Positions 19,421-28,732 of a stretch of DNA of 64,000 bases are shown here, piece by piece. Positions within the stretch are counted from its first letter, which is position 1, and each line of letters starts with the position of its first letter. A program made the position numbers and the translations under genes. The DNA comes from Pseudomonas sp. JQ170C (GTDB lineage Bacteria > Pseudomonadota > Gammaproteobacteria > Pseudomonadales > Pseudomonadaceae), in NCBI RefSeq assembly GCF_035581345.1, contig NZ_CP141608.1, positions 5,672,501 to 5,736,500 on the forward strand, written 5' to 3'. The notes under the pieces are model-generated. The model searched no databases. It had not been told where the DNA came from and worked only from the letters and a program-made list of their open reading frames with translations.

Positions 19421-20548
19421 ATGAGCGCTGCCACCGCCCCGCTTGCACCGCAGCGGCAAACTTTCGAGCCGCTGCAAAGCGCCCAGCAACGGGCCTTGCG
19501 CCCGGAGCTGGGCAACGCCCACGTGCGCTTTCTCGGCCTGGGCAAGACCTACCCCGGTCAATCTGCCCCGGCGCTGGAAGGCATTGACCTGAACATCCAG
19601 CGCGGCGAAATCTCCGGCATCATCGGCCGCAGCGGCGCGGGCAAGTCTTCGCTGATCCGCACCATCAACCGGCTTGAACAACCCAGTGCCGGACGGGTGC
19701 TGATCGACCAGGTGGATATCGGCGAATTTGATGAAGACCGCCTGGTGCGCCTGCGTCGGCGCATCGGCATGATCTTCCAGCACTTCAACCTGATGTCGGC
19801 CAAGACGGTGTGGCAGAACGTCGAGCTGCCGCTCAAGGTCGCTGGCGTCGCAAAAGCCGAGCGCCAGCGCAAGGTAGCCGAGCTGCTGGCGTTGGTCGGC
19901 CTTGAAGAAAAGCATCAGGTGTATCCGGCGCAGTTGTCCGGCGGGCAGAAGCAGCGGGTAGGGATTGCCCGGGCTCTGGTGCATGACCCGGATATTCTCC
20001 TGTGCGATGAAGCCACCTCGGCGCTCGACCCGGAAACCACGGCGTCGATCCTTGAGCTGCTGCGCGACATCAACCAGCGCCTGGGGCTGACCATCGTCCT
20101 GATTACCCACGAGATGGCGGTGATCCGCGACATCTGCCAGCGGGTGGTGGTGCTCGAACGCGGGCGCATCGTTGAACAGGGGGCGGTGTGGCAGGTGTTT
20201 GGCAATCCGCAGCATGAGGTCAGCAAGACCCTGCTCGCGCCCTTGCAGCCAGCGTTGCCAGCGACTCTGCAATCGCGCCTGCAGGCGCAGGCCAGCAATG
20301 CTGAGTCGGCGCTGGTGCTGAACCTCAAGGTCAGCGGCAGCGAACGCCAGGCGCCGGAGTTATCCACGCTGTTCAATCACCTGGGCGGCCGCATCAGCCT
20401 GCTGCAAGGCGGGATCGAACCCATCCAGGGCCGGCCGCTCGGGCAATTGGTGGTGTCGGTGGCGAACTCGCCGCACAGCCATGAACAGGTTATCGAACGC
20501 GCCCGCGCATGGGCCACGCAGGTGGAGGTATTGGGCTATGTGGACTGA
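19421..20548 (+). CDS. metN: Methionine-type ABC transporter ATPase MetN
   Basis: ATPase of a MetNI importer, 375 residues. Walker A GRSGAGKS (69-76), signature LSGGQKQR, Walker [17 protein letters not shown] and a C-terminal NIL regulatory domain (about 290-370, [20 protein letters not shown]) are present. About 35 residues precede the ABC domain, more than in E. coli MetN. The ATG at 19421 follows the metQ stop by one base. Its end overlaps metI by 11 bases. Confidence 0.92.
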   Translation: MSAATAPLAPQRQTFEPLQSAQQRALRPELGNAHVRFLGLGKTYPGQSAPALEGIDLNIQRGEISGIIGRSGAGKSSLIRTINRLEQPSAGRVLIDQVDIGEFDEDRLVRLRRRIGMIFQHFNLMSAKTVWQNVELPLKVAGVAKAERQRKVAELLALVGLEEKHQVYPAQLSGGQKQRVGIARALVHDPDILLCDEATSALDPETTASILELLRDINQRLGLTIVLITHEMAVIRDICQRVVVLERGRIVEQGAVWQVFGNPQHEVSKTLLAPLQPALPATLQSRLQAQASNAESALVLNLKVSGSERQAPELSTLFNHLGGRISLLQGGIEPIQGRPLGQLVVSVANSPHSHEQVIERARAWATQVEVLGYVD

Positions 20549-21182
20549 ACGACTGATCCAGGGCGTGCTCGACACCCTGCTGATGGTAGGCGTGTCATCG
20601 CTGATCGCCCTGCTGGCCGGCATACCGCTGGCGGTGATTTTGGTCACCAGCGGCAAGGGGGGGATTTTTGAAGCGCCCACCTTGAACCGGGTACTGGGCG
20701 CGTTCGTCAATTTGTTCCGCTCGATTCCGTTCTTGATCCTGATGGTCGCGCTGATCCCCTTCACCCGCCTGATCGTGGGCACCACCTATGGCGTCTGGGC
20801 GGCGGTGGTACCGCTGACCATCGCGGCCACCCCGTTCTTTGCCCGCATCGCCGAAGTCAGCCTGCGCGAGGTCGATCACGGCCTGATCGAAGCGGCGCAA
20901 GCCATGGGCTGCCGACGCTGGCACATCGTCTGGCACGTACTGCTGCCCGAGGCCCTGCCGGGTATCGTCGGCGGTTTCACCATTACCCTGGTGACCATGA
21001 TCAACTCCTCGGCCATGGCCGGCGCCATTGGTGCGGGTGGGTTGGGCGACATCGCCTACCGCTATGGGTACCAGCGTTTCGACAGCCAGATCATGCTGAC
21101 CGTGATCGTCATGCTGGTGGCGTTGGTGGCATTGATCCAGCTGGGCGGGGATCGCTTGGCCAAGGGTTTGAACAAGCGCTAG
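20538..21182 (+). CDS. metI: Methionine-type ABC transporter permease MetI
   Basis: Inner-membrane permease, 214 residues with five predicted membrane segments. Typical MetI features are the N-terminal [43 protein letters not shown] and the EAA loop [30 protein letters not shown]. The ATG at 20538 overlaps metN and gives the family start MWTERL. Last gene of the sfnB-sfnB-dszA-metQNI operon, followed by a REP palindrome. Confidence 0.93.
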   Translation: MWTERLIQGVLDTLLMVGVSSLIALLAGIPLAVILVTSGKGGIFEAPTLNRVLGAFVNLFRSIPFLILMVALIPFTRLIVGTTYGVWAAVVPLTIAATPFFARIAEVSLREVDHGLIEAAQAMGCRRWHIVWHVLLPEALPGIVGGFTITLVTMINSSAMAGAIGAGGLGDIAYRYGYQRFDSQIMLTVIVMLVALVALIQLGGDRLAKGLNKR

Positions 21183-21186
21183 AAAC

Positions 21187-21235
21187 ATCGCGGGGCAAGC
21201 CCGCTCCTACCGTAGGAGCGGGCTTGCCCCGCGAT
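21187..21235. repeat. REP palindrome between metI and triC
   Basis: Perfect 24-bp inverted arms (21187-21210 and 21212-21235) with the core cggggcaagcccgctcctac, one base apart. It fills the convergent gap of 60 bases between metI and the RND operon. Confidence 0.92.
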
Positions 21236-21242
21236 CGGATCC

Positions 21243-24200
21243 TCAAGCCTGCTGCGGCTCGCGGATCTTGTACCAGGCCACATACAGCGCCGGCAGGAAC
21301 AGCAGGGTCAGCAAGGTCGCAACGATGATCCCGCCGATCATGGCGTAGGCCATCGGCCCCCAGAACACTTCCCGGGCAATCGGGATCATCCCCAGGCTCG
21401 CCGCCGCGGCCGTCAGCAGGATCGGCCGACGACGGTGGTTGGTGGCCTGGAGCACCGCCGCCCAGGGCGAGAATCCCTGGGCCTCGTACTCGTCGATCTG
21501 GGTCACGAGGATCACCGAGTTGCGGATGATGATGCCGATCAGCGCGAGAATCCCGAGGATCGCCACAAAGCCCATGGGCGTGCCCGTCGGCACCAGCGCC
21601 AGCACCACCCCGATCAACCCCAGCGGCGCCACGCTGACCACCAGGAACAGCTTCTGCACGCTCTGCAGCTGGATCATCAGGAAGGTGCCCATCAAGAACA
21701 GCATCAGCGGGATGACTTTGGCGATCGGGCCCTGGGCCTTGCCGCTTTCTTCCACCGTACCGCCGGTTTCCACGTAGTAGCCCACCGGCAGCTTGCTGGC
21801 GAAGTCGTCGATCTGCGGCTTGAGCTCGGCCACCAGGTCCGTCGGCTGGATGTCACCGCGCACCGAGGCCTTGATGGTGATGGTCGGTTTGCGGTCGCGG
21901 CGCCACACCAGCGGTTGCTCCAGCTCGTAGCGCACAGTGGCGAACGCCAGCAACGGGATCGAGGTGCCGTTGGGGGTGACGATCTGCAGGTTCTGCAGGG
22001 TCTGCGGCGAACCCCGTTCGGAGTCTTCGGCACGGGCTACCACGTCGATCAGGTAGATGTTGTCGTTGACCTCGGTAATGGGTGCGCCGGTGACGATGCT
22101 GTTCATCACCTGGGCGACATCCTCGGACGACAGCCCGAGCTGGCGAGCCTTGTCCTGAGCGATCTCGACCCGCAGCACCTTGCCCGGCTCGTTCCAGTCG
22201 TAAATCATCTCGCCGATGTGGTCGTTGCGATCAAGCAGCGACGCCAGGGCAATGGCGTGCTTGCGTACTTCATCGATCTCCTTGCCACTGACCCGGTACT
22301 GTATCGGCCGCCCCACCGGCGGGCCCATCTCCAGCGACTGGACGTTGGTGCCAATGCCCACGAAGTCTTCACGCAGGCGGTCTTTCAACCGCGTCATCAA
22401 CCCTTCGCGCTCTTTGAAGCCCTTGCTGACGATCACCAACTGGGCGTAGTACGGGTTCTGCAGTTGTTGGTCCAGAGGCAGGTAGAAACGAATCGCGCCC
22501 TGGCCGATGTAGGTACTCCAGCGCACGATGTCGGGGTCGCCTTTGAGCGTCGCTTCGAGCTTGTCGACCGCCTTGCGGGTTTCTTCGATCGAAGCGTTCT
22601 GCGGCAGGTTGAGGTCGACGAGGATCTCCGGACGGTCAGACGCCGGGAAGAACTGGTTCTGCACGAAGCGCATGCAGAACACCGCCAGCACAAACAGCAG
22701 CACCGTACCGATGATGGTCAGCCAGCGATTGCGCATGCACCACAACAGGCTGCCTTCAAACGCCTTGCCGACCCGGCCGGGCTCCTCGCTATGCGGCTTC
22801 ACCTTGGTGCTGAGGATGTGCACGCCCAGTACCGGGGCAAACAGCACCGCCACCACCCAGGACACCAGCAACGCAGCGGCGATCACCGCAAACAGGGTGT
22901 AGGTGTACTCGCCTGCGGAGCTGCCGTTCAGGCCGATCGGGACAAAGCCCGCCACCGTCACCAGCGTGCCGGTGAGCATCGGGAAGGCGGTCGAGGTGTA
23001 GGCGAAGGTCGCCGCCTGCTCCTTGGTCTCGCCCATCTCCAGGCGCGTGACCATCACCTCCACGGTGATCATCGCATCGTCCACCAGCAAGCCCAGGGCA
23101 ATGATCAAGGCACCCAGCGAGATCCGCTGCATGGTGATGCCGCTGTACTCCATGAAGATGAACACCATGGCCAGCACCAGCGGAATGGAACAGGCCACTA
23201 CAAGCCCGGCGCGTACCCCAAGGCTGATGAAACTCACCACCAGTACGATGATGACCGCCTCGAACAGCGCACTGGTAAACCCGCCCACGGCCTCTTCGAC
23301 CACGACCGCCTGGTCAGACACCGTGTGCACGCCAACGCCCACCGGCAATTCGGCGGTGACGCTTTGCATTTTCTTATGCAGGGTGGCACCGAAGACCTGA
23401 ATGTTGCCGCCGGCTTTCATGCCGATGGCAAGGCCGATGGCGGGCTGGCCGTCGAAGCGGAACATCGGCGCCGGTGGATCGACATAACCACGCTCGATCT
23501 CGGCAATGTCCGCCAGGCGGAAGAAGCGGTCATTGATCCTCAGGTTGACCGTCTCAAGGTCTTTCTCGGAAGCGAACTGGCCAGTGGTTCGCACCGAAAT
23601 CCGCTCGGGCCCCGCTTCGATGACCCCGGCCGGGGTTACCGCGTTCTGCGCCTGCAGGGCCTGCAGCACCTGGCGCTGGTCGATACCGAAGGAGGCCAGT
23701 TTGCGCGTGGAGAAGTTCAGGTAGAGCACTTCGTCCTGGGTGCCGATCATCTCGACCTTGCCCAGGTTGGGCACCTCGCGGATCTCGGCGCGCACCTGCT
23801 CGACGTAGTCACGCAACTGACGCATGGTCAGGCCATCGGCAGTAAAGGCATAGATCGAGCCGAATACATCACCGAATTCGTCGTTGAACGCCGGCCCCTG
23901 GATACCCTGGGGGAACTGGCCGCGGATGTCCTGGATCTTCTTGCGCACCTGGTACCAGATCTGCGGAATGTCCTCGGCCTTGGTGGTGTCGCGCAAGTTG
24001 ACGTAGACCGTCGATTCACCCGGGCGGGTGTAGCTCTTCACATAATCGAGTGAATCCAGCTCCTCGAGCTTTTTCTCGATGCGGTCGGTGACCTGGTAGA
24101 GGGTTTCGTCTTGGGTCGCGCCCGGCCAGCGGGTCTGGATAACCATGGTCTTGATGGTGAACGAGGGGTCTTCTTCACGCCCCAGGTTCATGTACGAGAA

Positions 24201-24290
24201 CACGCCCATCAGCAAGCCGACGAACATCAGGTACCAGACAAAGGATTGGTGCTTCAGCGCCCATTCCGAGAGGTTGAAGCTTCCTTTCAT
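21243..24290 (-). CDS. triC: RND efflux pump permease, TriC-like
   Basis: Proton-driven inner-membrane pump of the HAE-RND superfamily, 1015 residues. It has one N-terminal membrane segment (about 15-35), two large periplasmic loops and the TM4 acidic pair in LLVDDAMITVEVMVTRLE (about residues 405-415). The opening GREEDPSFTIKTMVIQTRWPGA is typical of the TriC branch. It is preceded by two adaptor genes in one operon, the layout of P. aeruginosa TriABC, which exports triclosan through OpmH. No outer-membrane channel gene is present here. Overlaps triB by four bases. The TriC name rests on layout and sequence style. Confidence 0.87.
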   Translation of the reverse strand: MKGSFNLSEWALKHQSFVWYLMFVGLLMGVFSYMNLGREEDPSFTIKTMVIQTRWPGATQDETLYQVTDRIEKKLEELDSLDYVKSYTRPGESTVYVNLRDTTKAEDIPQIWYQVRKKIQDIRGQFPQGIQGPAFNDEFGDVFGSIYAFTADGLTMRQLRDYVEQVRAEIREVPNLGKVEMIGTQDEVLYLNFSTRKLASFGIDQRQVLQALQAQNAVTPAGVIEAGPERISVRTTGQFASEKDLETVNLRINDRFFRLADIAEIERGYVDPPAPMFRFDGQPAIGLAIGMKAGGNIQVFGATLHKKMQSVTAELPVGVGVHTVSDQAVVVEEAVGGFTSALFEAVIIVLVVSFISLGVRAGLVVACSIPLVLAMVFIFMEYSGITMQRISLGALIIALGLLVDDAMITVEVMVTRLEMGETKEQAATFAYTSTAFPMLTGTLVTVAGFVPIGLNGSSAGEYTYTLFAVIAAALLVSWVVAVLFAPVLGVHILSTKVKPHSEEPGRVGKAFEGSLLWCMRNRWLTIIGTVLLFVLAVFCMRFVQNQFFPASDRPEILVDLNLPQNASIEETRKAVDKLEATLKGDPDIVRWSTYIGQGAIRFYLPLDQQLQNPYYAQLVIVSKGFKEREGLMTRLKDRLREDFVGIGTNVQSLEMGPPVGRPIQYRVSGKEIDEVRKHAIALASLLDRNDHIGEMIYDWNEPGKVLRVEIAQDKARQLGLSSEDVAQVMNSIVTGAPITEVNDNIYLIDVVARAEDSERGSPQTLQNLQIVTPNGTSIPLLAFATVRYELEQPLVWRRDRKPTITIKASVRGDIQPTDLVAELKPQIDDFASKLPVGYYVETGGTVEESGKAQGPIAKVIPLMLFLMGTFLMIQLQSVQKLFLVVSVAPLGLIGVVLALVPTGTPMGFVAILGILALIGIIIRNSVILVTQIDEYEAQGFSPWAAVLQATNHRRRPILLTAAAASLGMIPIAREVFWGPMAYAMIGGIIVATLLTLLFLPALYVAWYKIREPQQA

Positions 24291-25360
24291 TGCGCGTCTT
24301 CCTCGTCGACGATGACCTTCTGGCCCGGTTTAAGACTGTTCACGCCTGCGGTCACCACCCGTTCCCCGGCTTGCACGCCGGAGGCCAGCACCACGGTGCC
24401 CGGCGTGCGTTCAAGCAACTTCACCTCACGGGTGGACACGGTTTTTTGCTGCGGATCGACTATCCATACGCGGGTCTGCCCATCGCTTTCCAGCAGGGCC
24501 GATGCCGGCAGCTCGCTGCGTGGCGATACGACAGAGGTCAAGGTGACGCTGATCGAGGTGCCCAGGTGGAAAGCGATTGGTGTATTGACCAGGGTAAGGC
24601 GAGCGCGCCGGGTACGGGTGGCGGCGTCAGCCTGGGGCTCAAGCTCACGCAGGGTGGCATTGGTGTTGATGCTCGGGGCCAGCTGCGAGGCCACCACGAA
24701 TTTCAGATCAGGGGTCAACTGCTCGGCCAGGTAGGTGGGCAGGTCGATGACCGCTTCCTTGATTTCCGGTCGCGCCAGCGTGACCACCGCCTGACCGGCA
24801 CTGACGGTCTGCCCGGCCTCGGCCTGCCAGTTGGTGACGACGGCAGCATGATCGGCGCGCAGCTCGCTGTAGCTGAGCTGGTCGCGGGCCTGAACCACAG
24901 CGGCCTGGGCTTGCTGCAGCGAAGCCCCGGTGGTTTTCAGGTCGGTCTGGGCAATGTCCAGCTGTGCCTGCGCACCCACGCCCCGGTCGAACAACTGTTG
25001 CTGGCGGCGGGCATTGGCCTGGGCGTTTATCCACAGGGCCTGCACCTTGGCCAGGTCGCCTTCGGCTGCTCGCAATTGGTTACGTTGATCGGTGGGGTCG
25101 AGGCTGGCGAGCACGTCACCCGGCTTGACCTGACTGCCGACATCCACCCAGCGTCGAGCAATGCGGCCGCCTACGCGAAAGCCCAGGGTGCTTTCATAGC
25201 GCGCCTGGATGGTGCCGGCAAAACGCCCCAGGCTTGCCTGCACCTGAGGCTGAACAATCATCGACAGCACCGGCCGCACCGGCTCAGGGGCGGCGGCTTC
25301 TTTGCCACAGCCAGCGAGCAACAGCACAACACCGCCTACAGCAAGGGTCATGACTTTCAT
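24287..25360 (-). CDS. triB: RND efflux periplasmic adaptor lipoprotein, TriB-like
   Basis: Membrane fusion protein linking the RND pump to an outer-membrane channel. The 357-residue product has a lipoprotein signal (LLLAGC, Cys near residue 18), then barrel-sandwich halves (FRVGGRIARRWVDVGSQVKPGDVLASLDPTD near 46-76), a helical hairpin (about 85-165) and beta-barrel and proximal domains. It overlaps both triA and triC by four bases. Two adaptors per pump is the distinctive TriABC arrangement, where both are required. Confidence 0.85.
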   Translation of the reverse strand: MKVMTLAVGGVVLLLAGCGKEAAAPEPVRPVLSMIVQPQVQASLGRFAGTIQARYESTLGFRVGGRIARRWVDVGSQVKPGDVLASLDPTDQRNQLRAAEGDLAKVQALWINAQANARRQQQLFDRGVGAQAQLDIAQTDLKTTGASLQQAQAAVVQARDQLSYSELRADHAAVVTNWQAEAGQTVSAGQAVVTLARPEIKEAVIDLPTYLAEQLTPDLKFVVASQLAPSINTNATLRELEPQADAATRTRRARLTLVNTPIAFHLGTSISVTLTSVVSPRSELPASALLESDGQTRVWIVDPQQKTVSTREVKLLERTPGTVVLASGVQAGERVVTAGVNSLKPGQKVIVDEEDAQ

Positions 25361-26448
25361 TTCACCACCCCGATGTCCTTGAGCGGTGCGATCTCCACCT
25401 CCATGCCTGGGTTGAGCAACTGACCTCCTGCCACAACCACGGTTTCACCTTCCTTGAGGCCTTCACCCACCACAATCTTGCCCGTGAGATAACGCACAAC
25501 CTTGACCTTTTTCAGGCTGACCTTGTTGCCCTCACCCACCAGCCAGACGGCAGGCTCATGCAGATCCTTGGTCAAGGCCGACCAGGGTAGTTCGATGCTT
25601 GGCTTGCCCTGGACGTTGCCGGTGGCGGTAACCGGCGAACCCAGCTCCATGCCCGCCGGCACATTTTGCAGCGCCACCTTCACTTGCACCGTACCGCTTT
25701 GCGACGAGACCGTCGGGGTGACTTCACGCACATGGCCCTGGGCCTGGATTTTCGGGTTGTCGACCAGGCTCACGGTAATCGGGAGGTCGGTAGCCGGCGC
25801 CAACAACAAGGCTTCATAGACGTTGAACACCGCATCGCGGTCGCCATCGCGGGCCAGGCCGAAGATCGGCACCGTGGCCTGCACCACCTGGCCCACTTCA
25901 GCCTGGCGATCCGTAATGACTCCATCTGCTTCGGCTACAAGGGCGGTGTAGCTCAGTTGTTCGCGGGCATTGGCCAACTGCGCCTGGGCCGCCTTCAGGG
26001 CACTCTGGTTGCTGAGCAATTGGGCCTGGGCCGAGTCGTACTCGCTCTGGCTGGTATACCCCTTGGGCAATAGCTTTTGCTGACGGACAAACGCGGCGCT
26101 CGCTTGCGTCACCCGCGCCTGCGCGGCGAACACTTCGGCCTTGGCCGAGTCGACGTTGGCCTGCAGGTCTTTGGGATCGAGCCGGGCCAGTACCTGATTG
26201 GCTTTGACATGATCGCCCACATCAACGCTACGGGAGATGATCTTGCCGCCCACGCGGAAAGAGAGATCGGTTTGCACCCGCGCCTGAATGTCGCCGGTCA
26301 GGGTCACGGAAGCAGCGAAATCACCGGGTTCTACACGCTGAACGCCGACTCTGGGCATTTCGGCTTCAGCGGCTTTTTTCTCACCGCATCCACCCAGCAC
26401 GAGCAATGTTCCCAGGCTGACGATCAATACAGGACGCAACACCGTCAT
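25357..26448 (-). CDS. triA: RND efflux periplasmic adaptor lipoprotein, TriA-like
   Basis: First gene of the triABC-like operon, a second adaptor of 363 residues. The ATG at 26448 is chosen because AAGGAG lies 5 bases upstream and it begins the signal MTVLRPVLIVSLGTLLVLGGC with a lipobox Cys; longer in-frame starts add an unrelated tail. The barrel-sandwich motif FRVGGKIISRSVDVGDHVKANQVLARLDPKD and the helical hairpin follow. The promoter lies in the 148-base gap shared with the divergent AAA ATPase gene. Confidence 0.86.
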   Translation of the reverse strand: MTVLRPVLIVSLGTLLVLGGCGEKKAAEAEMPRVGVQRVEPGDFAASVTLTGDIQARVQTDLSFRVGGKIISRSVDVGDHVKANQVLARLDPKDLQANVDSAKAEVFAAQARVTQASAAFVRQQKLLPKGYTSQSEYDSAQAQLLSNQSALKAAQAQLANAREQLSYTALVAEADGVITDRQAEVGQVVQATVPIFGLARDGDRDAVFNVYEALLLAPATDLPITVSLVDNPKIQAQGHVREVTPTVSSQSGTVQVKVALQNVPAGMELGSPVTATGNVQGKPSIELPWSALTKDLHEPAVWLVGEGNKVSLKKVKVVRYLTGKIVVGEGLKEGETVVVAGGQLLNPGMEVEIAPLKDIGVVK

Positions 26449-26596
26449 GCAGGCTCCTTGCATGTGCCAATTCGATATAGAGATGCGAGTGTTAGCGTAG
26501 ATCAGGGTTCCCTCTGCCGCTCGCGACAAACGCAATTCATTCAAGCTTTTAGAATGGGCGATACTGGCGGCTCACCGCTTGCGCAAGGATGCCTTG

Positions 26597-27793
26597 ATGC
26601 TCACTACTCTGGCTGTCGCCAACTACCGTTCGATCAACCACTTGGTGCTGCCGCTGGCGCGCCTGAACGTGATCACCGGGCCCAACGGCAGCGGCAAATC
26701 CAACCTGTACAAGGCCCTGCGCCTGCTGGCTGAAACCGCCCAGGGCGGTGTGGTCAATGCACTGGCCGGCGAAGGTGGCCTGGAGTCGACGTTCTGGGCC
26801 GGCCCCGAGCGCATCAGCCGGCGCATGAGCCGTGGCGAGGTGGCCGTTGAAGGCGGCCCACGCCAGGACGTCAAGCGCCTGCGCCTGGGCTTTGCCAGCG
26901 AGGACTTCGGCTATGCCATCGGCCTGGGCCTGCCTGCCTCCAGTGGCCACTTCATGCTGCCAGGGCAGCACACACCCATTGCTTCGCGCTTTACCCTCGA
27001 CCCGCAGATCAAGCGTGAATGCATCTGGGCCGGGCCGGTGTACCGCCCGGCCAGCCTCCTGGTGGATCGCCAGGGCGCCATGATCCGTGCCCGCGATGGG
27101 CGCCAGTGGGACGTGCTGGCCCAGCACACACCCGACTTCGACAGCCTGTATGACCAGGTCGGCAACTTGCGCTCATCGCCGGAGGTCGTCCACCTGCGCG
27201 AGCGGATTCGCGGCTGGCGCTTCTACGATCACTTTCGTACCGACCGCGATGCACCGGCGCGTCGTCCGCAACTGGGCACCCGTACCCCCGTGCTGCACCA
27301 TGACGGCCGCGACCTGGCCGCAGCGCTACAGACCATCATCGAGATCGGTGATGCGCAGGCATTGTGGGCGACCTTGAGCGATGCATTTCCCGGCTCGCAC
27401 CTGACCATCGATGCCGTGCCCGGCGGGCTGTTCAACTTGCAGTTCCATCAGGAAGGCCTGCTGCGACCCTTGTCGGCCTCGGAACTGTCGGATGGGACGT
27501 TGCGCTTTCTGCTGCTGGTAGCGGCGCTACTCAGCCCTCGGGCGCCGACCATGATGGTGCTCAACGAACCGGAGACCAGCCTGCACCCGGATTTGCTGCC
27601 GGCCTTGGCACGCTTGATCATTCGCGCCACCGAGCACTGCCAGGTGTGGGTGGTGTCGCACGCACGGCGATTGGTGGCCGCGCTGGAACAGGATGCGACC
27701 TGCAACTCGATTGTGCTGGAGAAGGAACTGGGACAGACCCGGGTGGCGGGTCAGGGGATGCTGGATGAGCCGGCCTGGAATTGGCCGGACTGA
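26597..27793 (+). CDS. AAA-family ATPase (RecF/ABC-like, AAA_21), function unknown
   Basis: A lone ATPase of 398 residues. Walker A GPNGSGKS is at 28-35. Near the C terminus are the ABC-like signature LSASELSDGTLRFLLL, a Walker B-like MMVLNEPETSLHP, where Asn replaces the usual Asp before Glu-Pro, and the His-containing VVSHARRLV. The middle carries no domain I recognise. Proteins of this type are widespread and uncharacterised; related ones act in DNA repair or phage defence (OLD, RecF), but no partner nuclease or reverse transcriptase is next to it. The ATG at 26597 has AAGGA about 10 bases upstream. Confidence 0.82.
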   Translation: MLTTLAVANYRSINHLVLPLARLNVITGPNGSGKSNLYKALRLLAETAQGGVVNALAGEGGLESTFWAGPERISRRMSRGEVAVEGGPRQDVKRLRLGFASEDFGYAIGLGLPASSGHFMLPGQHTPIASRFTLDPQIKRECIWAGPVYRPASLLVDRQGAMIRARDGRQWDVLAQHTPDFDSLYDQVGNLRSSPEVVHLRERIRGWRFYDHFRTDRDAPARRPQLGTRTPVLHHDGRDLAAALQTIIEIGDAQALWATLSDAFPGSHLTIDAVPGGLFNLQFHQEGLLRPLSASELSDGTLRFLLLVAALLSPRAPTMMVLNEPETSLHPDLLPALARLIIRATEHCQVWVVSHARRLVAALEQDATCNSIVLEKELGQTRVAGQGMLDEPAWNWPD

Positions 27794-27800
27794 ACGCTGC

Positions 27801-27835
27801 GGGCCCCATCGCCGGCAAGGCCGGCGATGGGGCCC
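27801..27835. terminator. Bidirectional hairpin between the AAA ATPase gene and spuH
   Basis: gggccccatcgccggc and its exact complement form 16-bp arms around aag, between two convergent genes. There is no T run, so it acts either as a strong stem at the 3' ends or as a dispersed palindrome. Confidence 0.65.
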
Positions 27836-27841
27836 GTCAGA

Positions 27842-28732
27842 TCACGCCGAAACAGGCGCCGGCGCGCGACGCACGTCCGGCTGTTTCCACGAGTCGGCAG
27901 CGCTTTCTTCGATAGCTTGCTGGATCGCACGACGGCGACGCTCTTCGGCACGGCGGCTGAAGTACCAGACCATGAAGGTCACCAGCGACACCGAGAGCAG
28001 GATCAGGCTGGCCACCGCGTTGATTTCCGGCTTCACGCCCAGACGCACGGCAGAGAAGACTTCCATCGGCAAGGTGGTCGAGCCCGGGCCCGACACGAAG
28101 CTGGCCAGTACCAGGTCATCCAGCGACAGGGCAAAGGACATCATGCCGCCCGCCGCCAGCGAAGGCGCAATCATCGGGATGGTGATCAGGAAGAACACCT
28201 TCCACGGTTTTGCGCCCAGGTCCATGGCCGCTTCTTCGATGGACAGGTCCAGCTCACGCAGGCGAGCCGACACCACGACCGCCACATAAGCCGCGCAGAA
28301 GGTGGTGTGAGCGATCCAGATGGTGACGATGCCACGCTCCTGCGGCCAGCCGATCATCTGCGCCATGGCCACGAACAGCAGCAACAGCGACAGACCGGTG
28401 ATCACCTCAGGCATTACCAGCGGTGCGGTGACCAGGCCACCGAACAGGGTACGGCCCTTGAAGCGGGTCACCCGGGTCAGCACGAAGGCTGCCAGGGTGC
28501 CCAGTGCCACGGCGGCGATCGCGGTGTAGCAGGCGATCTCCAGCGAGCGCATCACCGAGCCCATCAGCTGGCTGTTGTCGAGCAGGCCGACGTACCACTT
28601 CACCGACCAGCCGCCCCACACCGTTACCAGCTTGGAGGCGTTGAACGAGTAGATCACCAGGATCAGCATGGGCAGGTAGATGAACAACAAGCCCACGACC
28701 AACATCAGTTTGGAGAAACTGAAACGCTTCAT
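27842..28732 (-). CDS. spuH: Polyamine ABC transporter permease SpuH (PotI-like)
   Basis: Second inner-membrane permease of the putrescine/spermidine importer, 296 residues with six membrane segments. The EAA motif is seen in EEAAMDLGAKPWKVFFLITIPMIAPSLAAGGMMSFALSLDD (about 165-205), typical of PotI/PotC. Overlaps spuG by four bases (ATGA). Last gene of the spu operon as read on the minus strand. Confidence 0.94.
   Translation of the reverse strand: MKRFSFSKLMLVVGLLFIYLPMLILVIYSFNASKLVTVWGGWSVKWYVGLLDNSQLMGSVMRSLEIACYTAIAAVALGTLAAFVLTRVTRFKGRTLFGGLVTAPLVMPEVITGLSLLLLFVAMAQMIGWPQERGIVTIWIAHTTFCAAYVAVVVSARLRELDLSIEEAAMDLGAKPWKVFFLITIPMIAPSLAAGGMMSFALSLDDLVLASFVSGPGSTTLPMEVFSAVRLGVKPEINAVASLILLSVSLVTFMVWYFSRRAEERRRRAIQQAIEESAADSWKQPDVRRAPAPVSA

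Noticed and set aside
21435..24053. An 872-codon open frame on the plus strand
   Set aside because: Antisense shadow of the RND pump gene; His/Gln/Asp-rich composition with no domain.
26597..27793. Multi-gene defence system around the AAA ATPase
   Set aside because: The neighbours are efflux and polyamine genes of ordinary type on the opposite strand; there is no nuclease, methylase or reverse transcriptase next to it.
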